Below, one piece after another: positions 1 through 4,855 of a stretch of DNA of 6,429 nucleotides (its first letter is position 1; every line of letters begins with the position of its first letter). The stretch is from JAUVYV01 sp964394625 (GTDB lineage: Bacteria; Planctomycetota; Phycisphaerae; Sedimentisphaerales; Anaerobacaceae): positions 1 to 6,429 of the forward strand of contig CAYMYK010000172.1 of assembly GCA_964394625.1 (NCBI GenBank). Direction: 5' to 3'. The translations under genes and the position numbers were made by a program. The notes below the pieces were generated by a model, which worked only from the letters and a program-made list of their open reading frames with translations, had not been told where the DNA came from and did not search any database.

Positions 1-1
1 T

Positions 2-136
2 AAGCCACTGCCGGAAGATACGTTTACAATCAAGAACCTTGGACTCGAAGAAGATACGCTTGTCACCAACAAGATAGAACAAGCCGAGTATCGGTACAGC
101 GAAGGGAAGCTTATCCCCTTAGGGCAGGATAATTGA
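2..136 (+). CDS. C-terminal end of an unrecognised protein (partial at window edge)
   Basis: An open frame enters from the left edge and ends at TGA 134-136, giving 44 residues from KPLPEDTFTIKN to LIPLGQDN. The segment is hydrophilic, with several acidic residues and a YRYSEGKLIPL stretch that reads like the end of a beta-rich domain. It has no recognisable motif, membrane segment or repeat. The start, and therefore the domain type, lies outside the window. The codons look natural and there is no competing frame, so I take it as a real gene end rather than chance. It is on the same strand as the decayed coding remnant that follows, but nothing shows they were one gene. I assign no function. 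Confidence 0.5.
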   Translation, partial: KPLPEDTFTIKNLGLEEDTLVTNKIEQAEYRYSEGKLIPLGQDN

Positions 137-174
137 TAAATACGAGGTTCAGATAAAGCAATTAACCGATGTAG

Positions 175-444
175 TATTCGGATATTGTGCATTTCTATAC
201 GGCTGAGAGTCAGCAGCGTCCGCGTGAGTACGAGAGAGCGATTTCACTTTACTGAAAAGTAATCGGTCAGTGGCCTGATTATCAGTATGCGGGAGGGGCG
301 CAGTGTGCGGTGGGGTACTGTTATGCGGCGATGGTGAAGCTCGGCGAGATTAGCGAGGCGGAGGCGGGGCCGGTAATAGAGGATGCGTACGAAAAGGTGC
401 TGGAGCGGTATCCGGAGAGCAGGAGGACGGCATATAGCGTATAG
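175..444 (+). pseudogene. Decayed TPR-like protein remnant with in-frame TGA
   Basis: One frame reads as a protein-like segment from about 175 to the TAG at 442-444, broken by TGA at 253-255. Before the stop it reads YTAESQQRPREYERAISLY; after it comes KVIGQWPDYQYAGGAQCAV, and near the end AYEKVLERYPESR. The spacing of small and aromatic residues and the A-Y-x-x-V-L-x-x-Y-P pattern are typical of tetratricopeptide helices (seen in sequence, matched to family knowledge). Replacing the TGA with an arginine codon (CGA, one transition) would restore a normal SLYRKVI helix. A TAG at 172-174 closes the frame upstream and no good start with a ribosome binding site exists. I infer a 3' gene remnant that is no longer translated. 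A protein-binding scaffold role is only what TPR proteins generally do. Confidence 0.6.
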
Positions 445-528
445 CGGTTTGTGGTCTTCGGTCCTTGGTCTGTTCTGTTTTGAAGGAAAGATTTGTCCAC
501 AGGTGTTGGGACGATAATAAAATATTGC

Positions 529-556
529 TTGCCCGGCTGGCGAATTTGGCTATAGT
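529..556 (+). promoter_or_regulatory. Candidate sigma-70-type promoter for rpsP-trmD
   Basis: TTGCCC (529-534) and TATAGT (551-556) are 16 bases apart; the overlapping TTGCTT at 525-530 is an alternative -35 with a 20-base spacer. The -10 matches the consensus at five of six positions. This is the best pair in the region ahead of rpsP and would start transcription near 563. It is a pattern match only. Confidence 0.4.
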
Positions 557-581
557 GATGGTTTTGCTGTGTAAACGTGTC

Positions 582-593
582 TCTCGGCCGAGA
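582..593. repeat. 12-bp perfect palindrome in the rpsP leader
   Basis: TCTCGGCCGAGA is its own reverse complement. It lies just downstream of the predicted transcription start, so it could be a protein-binding site. As RNA it cannot fold on itself without a loop, so an operator is more plausible than a hairpin. Chance occurrence is also quite possible. Confidence 0.35.
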
Positions 594-632
594 AGTGTAA
601 TGGCCGGGGGAATTGATTATAAACGCTTAAAC

Positions 633-637
633 AGGAG
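633..637 (+). promoter_or_regulatory. Ribosome binding site of rpsP
   Basis: AGGAG ends six bases before the ATG at 644. It fixes the rpsP start, which also gives the MAVKIRMTRMG N-terminus expected for bS16. Confidence 0.75.
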
Positions 638-643
638 TTAGTT

Positions 644-1561
644 ATGGCAGTAAAAATCAGAATGACCCGTATGGGAAGGCGGCATCGGCCGTTCTTCAGA
701 ATCAACGCCGTTGACTCTCGTGCGCCGCGTGACGGCAGAATTCTCGAAAAGCTGGGCCATTACGACCCGCTCGAAAAGAAGCCTGAAAGCCAGGTCGTGC
801 TCAACCTCGAGCGAGTGAAATACTGGCTTGATAAAGGGGCAATTCCCTCCGAAGCCGTCTCGCACATTCTGCTTGAAAAAGGGATAAGGCATAAACAGGC
901 CGAGCAACGCACCTCGCGCCGGGCCCGCGCCAAGGCCAAGGCCCGGGCGGCCGGCAAACCATTCGACACAGCCGACAGGGCAGCGCTCCAAAAGGCCGCC
1001 GAAGCAGAGAAAACAAAGGCCGAAACCGAAGCGAAGGCCGCAGAACAAGCAAAGAAGAAGGCCGAAGAACAGGCCAAGCAAGACGCAAAGGCCGCTGAAG
1101 AAAAGGTAAAACAACAAGCTGATGCCGAAGAGAAGGCACAAGCTGCGCCGGCTGCCGAGCAGGCCAAAGCGGAAGAAAAGCCCGTCGAGGAATCCAAGGC
1201 CGAGCCGGTAGAACAAGCCGGGCAAGAACCGGCTTCCGAAGACGAAGACAAGGCCGGGCCGCAGGGCGAATCCGCCGAAGAAAGCAAACAAGAAACTCCG
1301 CAGGAAGAACCCAAGCAAGACGCAAAGGCCGCTGAGGAGAAGGCAAAACAACAAGCCGAGGCCGAAGAGAAGGCACAAGCTGCGCCGGCTGCCGAGCAAC
1401 CCAAACCGGAAGAAAAGCCCGTCGAGGAATCCAGGGCCGAGCCGGAAGAACAAGCCGGGCAAGAACCGGCTTCCGAAGACGAAGACAAGGCCGAGCCGCA
1501 GGGCGAATCCGCCGAAGAAAGCAAACAAGAAACTTCGCAGGAAGAACCCAAGAAAGAGTAA
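644..1561 (+). CDS. rpsP: Small ribosomal subunit protein bS16 with long repetitive C-terminal tail
   Basis: Residues 1 to about 80 are a canonical bS16, a structural protein of the 30S body: MAVKIRMTRMGRRHRPFFRI, then DSRAPRDGRILEKLGHYDP, and a later KYWLDKGAIPSEAV segment. Typical bS16 is 75 to 100 residues; this one is 305. Residues 87-105 are strongly basic (TSRRARAKAKARAAGK). From about 112 the chain is Ala/Glu/Lys/Gln-rich and coiled-coil-like, then increasingly acidic and Pro/Ser-containing up to EEPKKE. Two nearly identical 79-residue units make up residues 146-224 and 225-303. The tail is probably disordered or an extended helix on the ribosome surface; its function is unknown to me. 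Charged bS16 extensions occur in some other phyla, but the repeat makes this one unusual. The ATG at 644 has AGGAG six bases upstream. Its TAA shares one base with the trmD ATG, so the two are co-transcribed and probably translationally coupled. Confidence 0.95.
   Translation: MAVKIRMTRMGRRHRPFFRINAVDSRAPRDGRILEKLGHYDPLEKKPESQVVLNLERVKYWLDKGAIPSEAVSHILLEKGIRHKQAEQRTSRRARAKAKARAAGKPFDTADRAALQKAAEAEKTKAETEAKAAEQAKKKAEEQAKQDAKAAEEKVKQQADAEEKAQAAPAAEQAKAEEKPVEESKAEPVEQAGQEPASEDEDKAGPQGESAEESKQETPQEEPKQDAKAAEEKAKQQAEAEEKAQAAPAAEQPKPEEKPVEESRAEPEEQAGQEPASEDEDKAEPQGESAEESKQETSQEEPKKE
1079..1552 (+). repeat. Tandem 237-bp (79-codon) duplication inside rpsP
   Basis: Unit 1 is 1079-1315 and unit 2 is 1316-1552, both starting CAAGACGCAAAGGCCGCTGA and ending GAAGAACCCAAG. 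Aligned by eye they have the same length with no gaps and about 12 base differences (about 95% identity), eight of which change the residue. The period is a multiple of three, so the frame is kept. The tetrad before unit 1 (EQAK) also resembles the EEPK ending both units. The high identity points to a fairly recent duplication or ongoing homogenisation by recombination. Confidence 0.95.
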
Positions 1562-2268
1562 TGCGTATCGACGTCCTTACTCTGTTTCCTGAGATGTTCG
1601 CCTCGCCACTGAGTGAGTCGATACTCAAGCGTGCACAGCAGGCAGGGGTGGTCGAAATAGTCCTTGCCGACATCCGCGACTTCTCGAAAGACAAGCACAA
1701 GAAAGTCGATGACCGTCCGTACGGCGGCGGGCCTGGTATGGTAATGATGCCTGGCCCGGTCTTCGATTGCTTCGAGCACGTTCGGTCGCTCTTGGCTGAG
1801 CCGGGCCGGGTCATTTTGCTCAGTCCGCAGGGACAGACCTTTAACCAGCGAAAAGCCGTCGAGCTGTCGAAAGAAAAACGCCTGATTCTTATAACGGGCC
1901 GATATGAGGGCTTTGACGAGCGCATCCGCATCGGCTTGGCCGCTGAGCAAATCTCCATCGGCGACTACGTGCTCTCGGGTGGCGAATTAGCCGCTATGGT
2001 CGTTATCGACGCCGTCGTCCGCCTGCTGGGCGGCGCTCTCGGCGACGAAGATTCGGCCCAGGACGAATCGTTCAGCCCCTCGGCCGGCGGCGTGCTTGAA
2101 TACCCGCACTATACCCGTCCCGAAATCTATCGCGGGATGAAAGTGCCGGAAATACTGCTTTCGGGCGATCACGGTGAAATCGAAAAATGGCGCCGCAGCC
2201 AGGCCCTCGAACGCACCAAACAAACCCGCCCGGACCTGCTCAAGGACGACCTACCTGAAGACCAATAA
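1561..2268 (+). CDS. trmD: tRNA (guanine-37-N1)-methyltransferase
   Basis: TrmD transfers a methyl group from S-adenosylmethionine to N1 of G37 in tRNAs with G36, which prevents +1 frameshifting; it is a cytosolic dimer of the SPOUT (trefoil knot) class. At 235 residues it is close to the usual 230-250. Visible signatures are MRIDVLTLFPEMF at 1-13, RPYGGGPGMVM at 52-62, LLSPQGQTFNQ at 86-96, the knot motif GRYEGFDERI at 113-122, IGDYVLSGGELA at 133-144, R154 in AVVRLL, and YPHYTRPEIYRGMKVPEILLSG at 181-202. The lid region around 168-179 reads DESFSPSAGGVL; compared with the Escherichia coli protein it seems to have three extra residues and Glu where the catalytic Asp169 sits, although Asp168 is adjacent. 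The ATG overlaps the rpsP stop by one base (TAATG), and only weak A/G-rich sequence precedes it, so translation probably depends on ribosomes finishing rpsP. rimM is absent from its usual place between these two genes. Confidence 0.95.
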   Translation: MRIDVLTLFPEMFASPLSESILKRAQQAGVVEIVLADIRDFSKDKHKKVDDRPYGGGPGMVMMPGPVFDCFEHVRSLLAEPGRVILLSPQGQTFNQRKAVELSKEKRLILITGRYEGFDERIRIGLAAEQISIGDYVLSGGELAAMVVIDAVVRLLGGALGDEDSAQDESFSPSAGGVLEYPHYTRPEIYRGMKVPEILLSGDHGEIEKWRRSQALERTKQTRPDLLKDDLPEDQ

Positions 2269-2285
2269 CCGAACCTCACTGCTCG

Positions 2286-2654
2286 CTACTTCTTCACCAG
2301 CGGTGTTACATACAGTATCAAAAAGAAAATTATCGTCAGCACCACAACAATTCCCACCGCCCACTTCAGCTTCTCTCGCGCTGACATCGCCGCCTCACCC
2401 TTTTTTCCCTTATCGATTTTCCCCCAGCCGATGGCCGACCAGACCCGCTCATAGAAGTAATACATAATCATCCGTGTAGAATGATGGTAAATCACTATCG
2501 CCGTTGCCATCAGCGACGCACTGCGGTACTTCGCCGGCGTCAGCGCCAGAATCAGATAAGCCCCCACCCATGTCCACACTACCCCTATAATACGCCAAAT
2601 CAGCGACTTAGTCACCGAGCGCCGACGCAGCTCTATAACCGAAGTTTTCGCCAT
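2286..2654 (-). CDS. DUF2061-type small membrane protein
   Basis: The 122-residue product has the DUF2061 pattern: a basic N-terminus, a first hydrophobic helix around 18-38 containing LIWRIIGVVWTWVGAYLI, a second weaker hydrophobic segment around 46-66, then MIMYYFYERVW at 62-72. The Trp-Arg near the start and the Y-E-R-V-W ending are the family hallmarks. A third membrane helix at about 98-118 (WAVGIVVVLTIIFFLILYV) follows a charged linker with GKIDKGKKGE; most DUF2061 proteins I know of are only the first two segments, so this tail is an extension. The function is unknown; the protein is in the inner membrane. The ATG is at 2654-2652 on the minus strand, with AAGGGG about ten bases upstream. 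It converges on trmD with only 17 bases between stops and no clear terminator there. It sits divergently from the sugar-enzyme cassette. Confidence 0.8.
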   Translation of the reverse strand: MAKTSVIELRRRSVTKSLIWRIIGVVWTWVGAYLILALTPAKYRSASLMATAIVIYHHSTRMIMYYFYERVWSAIGWGKIDKGKKGEAAMSAREKLKWAVGIVVVLTIIFFLILYVTPLVKK

Positions 2655-2703
2655 AATCCCATATCCCCTTGCTCAACCAACCAACAGAAAATGCCCTCTC
2701 ACC

Positions 2704-2725
2704 AAAAAACTGCTCTCATCAGCAG
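2704..2725 (-). terminator. Weak hairpin plus T-run on the minus strand, upstream of the DUF2061 gene
   Basis: Read on the minus strand, CTGCT, six bases (GATGAG), AGCAG and then TTTTTT follow each other. This is the form of an intrinsic terminator, but the stem is only five base pairs with three G-C pairs. It lies about 50 bases ahead of the DUF2061 start in the same direction, so it would act as an attenuator or stop antisense transcription. It may be chance. Confidence 0.25.
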
Positions 2726-2737
2726 ACCACCATACCT

Positions 2738-2751
2738 GCTCGAATTCGAGC
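2738..2751. repeat. 14-bp perfect palindrome, possible operator
   Basis: GCTCGAATTCGAGC is its own reverse complement. It lies about 75 bases upstream of the -35 of the rightward promoter and about 85 bases ahead of the DUF2061 start, a sensible place for a dimeric regulator. No second copy is seen in the window. A match of this length somewhere in 6.4 kb is not rare by chance. Confidence 0.4.
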
Positions 2752-2802
2752 CGACGAAACCACACCTCAATCGATGGCTAACACGACCTCACCATTTACC
2801 GC

Positions 2803-2808
2803 TGTCAA
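2803..2808 (-). promoter_or_regulatory. Possible -35 hexamer for the DUF2061 gene
   Basis: On the minus strand this is a perfect TTGACA. No good -10 follows at 16-18 bases (the nearest candidates, GTGTTA and TGTTAG, are poor), so it is a weak promoter or chance. Confidence 0.2.
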
Positions 2809-2826
2809 CCCCACTTCCTTTTTCCC

Positions 2827-2855
2827 TTGACTTCTCCGTCTTTTGACGCTACATT
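2827..2855 (+). promoter_or_regulatory. Promoter of the isomerase/GH43/sulfatase cassette
   Basis: TTGACT (2827-2832) and TACATT (2850-2855) are separated by exactly 17 bases. Five of six -35 positions and four of six -10 positions match the consensus. Transcription would start near 2862, giving a leader of about 78 bases before the ATG at 2940. This is the best promoter-like pair in the window. Confidence 0.55.
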
Positions 2856-2871
2856 TACGCCATCAGCCGCG

Positions 2872-2895
2872 TATGGTCTTGCTCATCATACCATA
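2872..2895 (+). repeat. Inverted repeat TATGGT-N12-ACCATA in the cassette leader
   Basis: TATGGT (2872-2877) and ACCATA (2890-2895) are exact reverse complements 12 bases apart, and the flanking G2871 and T2896 add a wobble pair in RNA. It starts about ten bases after the predicted transcription start, where a repressor operator or a short leader hairpin could act. There is no T-run after it, so it is not a terminator. Confidence 0.35.
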
Positions 2896-2927
2896 TTCCC
2901 GGCAACGAAACTCTAACTTACAGAAAT

Positions 2928-2933
2928 GAGGTG
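2928..2933 (+). promoter_or_regulatory. Ribosome binding site that decides the isomerase start
   Basis: GAGGTG is followed six bases later by ATG 2940. The in-frame GTG at 2931 overlaps this site and therefore cannot use it, so ATG 2940 is the start. Confidence 0.65.
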
Positions 2934-2939
2934 AAAATC

Positions 2940-3812
2940 ATGTCTCAAATACCGAACTCAAGAAGCATATCACGGCGTCGTTTCCTGAAATCCACCGCTG
3001 CACTGGCGGCAGTCGGCGCTGCGGCACCGCAAACCTTGGGGGCAGAGAAAATGAAGAAAGAAAAAAACATCCCGGTAGGCGTCCAGCTATGGTGCGTTCG
3101 CAAAGAATGCGAAAAAGACTTCCCCAAAACCATCGAGGCCATCGCCAAAATGGGTTACGAGGGAGTCGAGTTCGCCGGCTTCTACGAACACAAAGCCGAG
3201 GACCTCCGCAAAATCCTCGACGACAACGGCCTGCTATGTTGCGGCAGCCACACACAGAACGATACCCTCATGCCTGACAAAATCGACGCAACCATCGAGT
3301 TCAACAAAATCCTCTCCAACAAGTATCTCATCGTCCCCTGGCTCGGCGGCGAGGAAAACAGCACCAAAGACTTCTGGCTCAAGCAAGCCGAGCGATTCAA
3401 CAAACTGGCCGAAAAAGTAAAGCCCCACGGAATGCAGGTCGGATACCACAATCACAGCTTCGAATTCAAGCCAATCGACGGCGAAACGCCCTGGGACATC
3501 TTGTTCGGCAACACAACCAAGGACGTCATCATGCAGCTCGACACCGGAAACGCTATGGGCGGCGGTGGAGACCCGGTTGTCTATCTGAAGAAATACCCCG
3601 GCCGGACCGTCACCATTCACCTCAAGGAATTCTCTGCAACAAACCCCAAAGCCCTCATCGGCGAAGGTGACCTCGATTGGCAGCAGATATTCTCAATCTG
3701 TGAAACCACCGGCGGCACCGAGTGGTACATCATCGAAGAGGAAAAGGATGCATACCCACCACTCATCGCTATCGAAAAATCACTCGAAAACTACAAAAAA
3801 CTCCGCGCGTAG
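2940..3812 (+). CDS. Tat-exported sugar phosphate isomerase/epimerase-like TIM-barrel protein
   Basis: The 290-residue protein belongs to the xylose-isomerase-like TIM barrel (AP endonuclease family 2) superfamily, metal-dependent enzymes that isomerise, epimerise or eliminate on sugars. It begins with a full twin-arginine signal: SRRRFLK at 11-17, a hydrophobic Ala-rich stretch at 18-30, and a likely cleavage after LGA-35. The mature part starts with IPVGVQLWCVRKE (44-56). Candidate metal or substrate residues are in GYHNHSFEF (168-176), D201 in QLDTGN, H227 in IHLKE, GEGDLDW (241-247) and the Glu cluster IIEEE (264-268). The length is normal. The substrate cannot be read from the sequence, and a true phosphosugar substrate is unlikely outside the cytoplasm; related proteins in glycoside-degrading loci act on keto-sugars or glycosides. 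It is first in a cassette with GH43 and sulfatase genes, 22 bases before the next start. The fold call is confident, the reaction is not. Confidence 0.88.
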   Translation: MSQIPNSRSISRRRFLKSTAALAAVGAAAPQTLGAEKMKKEKNIPVGVQLWCVRKECEKDFPKTIEAIAKMGYEGVEFAGFYEHKAEDLRKILDDNGLLCCGSHTQNDTLMPDKIDATIEFNKILSNKYLIVPWLGGEENSTKDFWLKQAERFNKLAEKVKPHGMQVGYHNHSFEFKPIDGETPWDILFGNTTKDVIMQLDTGNAMGGGGDPVVYLKKYPGRTVTIHLKEFSATNPKALIGEGDLDWQQIFSICETTGGTEWYIIEEEKDAYPPLIAIEKSLENYKKLRA

Positions 3813-3834
3813 ATGCCTCTGATAGAGATTGCAG

Positions 3835-4839
3835 ATGAGATATGAAAGGGTTATAGGTCGGCGCCAGTTCCTTTATCTTGTTGGCGGTACCGGTGCAGGA
3901 GCGATAGTTTATGTCGCTGGCTGTCAGGGCGGGTCGCTTGGGTGTGAATCTACGTTTACGTACTGCAATCCGATTATAGAACGTTACCTTGCCGACCCGT
4001 GTATAATAAAAGACGAAGGGGTTTACTACCTCTTCGCAACGGGCAAGGCCCCGGACGAGCGATTCATACAAATCTACAAGTCGGACAACCTGACCGACTG
4101 GACGTTCGTCCGAGGCGCCGTCACCAAGGGCAAGCCAGGCTCGTGGAACCGGCGGAACTTCTGGGCGCCGGAGGTAGTCAAGCTGGATGGCAAGTACCAT
4201 CTTTATTACACGGCGTCGCTCGATGATACACCGAAGAATACGGGTAATCGTGTGGGGCTGGCGGTAGCAGACAGCCCGGAAGGGCCGTATGAGGACCGAG
4301 GGGTTGTTGTGCCAAACGCGTCGCTGGATGGGCATTCGTTTGCCGATGAGGACGGGACGCTGTATCTGTACTACACTATCGAACACGGTAACAGCCTGGG
4401 CCTTACGGCCGGGCAGATATATGTCGATCGACTCGTGGTGCCAAATCGGGTAGTGGGTGAGCCGAAGCAGTTGATAAGTCACCACAAGTGGCAGGAAGGG
4501 CCTTTCATTCTGAAGCGGGATAAGACATATTTTCTTACCTATAGTACAGGTGCGTGGACGAACGATACATATAACCTTCGCTACGCGGTTGGCGAATCAC
4601 CCATGGGGCCATTCATTGAGCAGCCAGACAAGATTCTGGAATCAAACGAGTTCGTCAAGGGGCCGGGCCATCACAGTTTTTTTACGGGTCCGGACGGGAA
4701 GACATGGATTGCCTACCATGGCTGGGATCCGAAGTTCACGGCACGATATCCAAGAATCGACCCGCTCGTGACAGACGGAATGCACCTATCGTCTCCGGGG
4801 CCCACGTCAACTCCGCAAACCGTTAAGATAAGTCAATGA
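3835..4839 (+). CDS. Glycoside hydrolase family 43, predicted lipoprotein
   Basis: GH43 enzymes are inverting five-bladed beta-propeller glycosidases that act mainly on alpha-L-arabinofuranosides, arabinans and beta-xylosides. The 334-residue protein shows the expected acidic triad: D54 in RYLADPCIIKD (general base), D165 in LDGHSFADEDG (pKa modulator) and E221 in WQEGPFI (general acid). NRRNFWAPEVVKLDGKYHLY (105-124) and GPGHHSFF (277-284) are also typical propeller segments. It is a single-domain enzyme without a visible carbohydrate-binding module. The N-terminus has GRRQFL at 8-13, a hydrophobic core, and a lipobox-like VAGC ending at C30, so I infer Tat export and lipid anchoring. I chose ATG 3835 over TTG 3829 because AGAG at 3824-3827 is seven bases away. 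The gene lies 22 bases after the isomerase gene and 16 before the sulfatase gene. Its coding strand is richer in G and in GCG/CCG/ACG codons than its neighbours. The exact substrate is unknown. Confidence 0.9.
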   Translation: MRYERVIGRRQFLYLVGGTGAGAIVYVAGCQGGSLGCESTFTYCNPIIERYLADPCIIKDEGVYYLFATGKAPDERFIQIYKSDNLTDWTFVRGAVTKGKPGSWNRRNFWAPEVVKLDGKYHLYYTASLDDTPKNTGNRVGLAVADSPEGPYEDRGVVVPNASLDGHSFADEDGTLYLYYTIEHGNSLGLTAGQIYVDRLVVPNRVVGEPKQLISHHKWQEGPFILKRDKTYFLTYSTGAWTNDTYNLRYAVGESPMGPFIEQPDKILESNEFVKGPGHHSFFTGPDGKTWIAYHGWDPKFTARYPRIDPLVTDGMHLSSPGPTSTPQTVKISQ

Positions 4840-4855
4840 AAACAGGCAGGACCAG

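Larger units (their letters stand above)
445..643 (+). other. Intergenic leader upstream of rpsP
   Basis: This stretch has no coding frame that I can support. It holds a candidate promoter, a 12-bp perfect palindrome and the rpsP ribosome binding site. The first part (445-510) is T- and G-rich with nothing recognisable. The distance from the proposed -10 to the rpsP start is about 87 bases, long enough for a structured leader, although I could not fold one convincingly beyond the palindrome. Confidence 0.5.
2655..2939. other. Divergent intergenic region between the membrane protein gene and the sugar-enzyme cassette
   Basis: This 285-base stretch is AT- and C-rich on the plus strand and codes for nothing I can support. 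It holds a rightward promoter, a 14-bp palindrome, a short inverted repeat in the rightward leader, and on the minus strand a TTGACA hexamer and a small hairpin followed by six Ts. It is the only place in the window where control of the cassette could sit. Confidence 0.6.

Noticed and set aside
253..255. TGA as selenocysteine or a recoded codon in the TPR-like segment
   Set aside because: TPR helices have no reason for selenocysteine, TGA is used as an ordinary stop in the GH43 gene and at 134-136, and there is no start upstream. Gene decay is simpler.
760..1958. Three long minus-strand frames of 296, 396 and 385 codons opposite rpsP and early trmD
   Set aside because: They mirror the purine-rich repeat of rpsP and give low-complexity Ser/Cys/Ala, Phe/Leu/Gly or Arg/Pro/Leu strings without domains. 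The bS16 frame is certain, so these are by-products of codon bias.
2174..2846. Plus-strand frames of 97 and 121 codons opposite the DUF2061 gene
   Set aside because: Their products are rich in Pro, Thr, Ser and Arg with no domain, while the opposite strand carries a clear family signature.
2931..2939. GTG 2931 as the start of the isomerase gene
   Set aside because: It lies inside the GAGGTG ribosome binding site; ATG 2940 has proper spacing.
3769..4485. Minus-strand 238-codon frame across the isomerase-GH43 junction
   Set aside because: It is antisense to the GH43 catalytic region and shows no recognisable motif or ribosome binding site.
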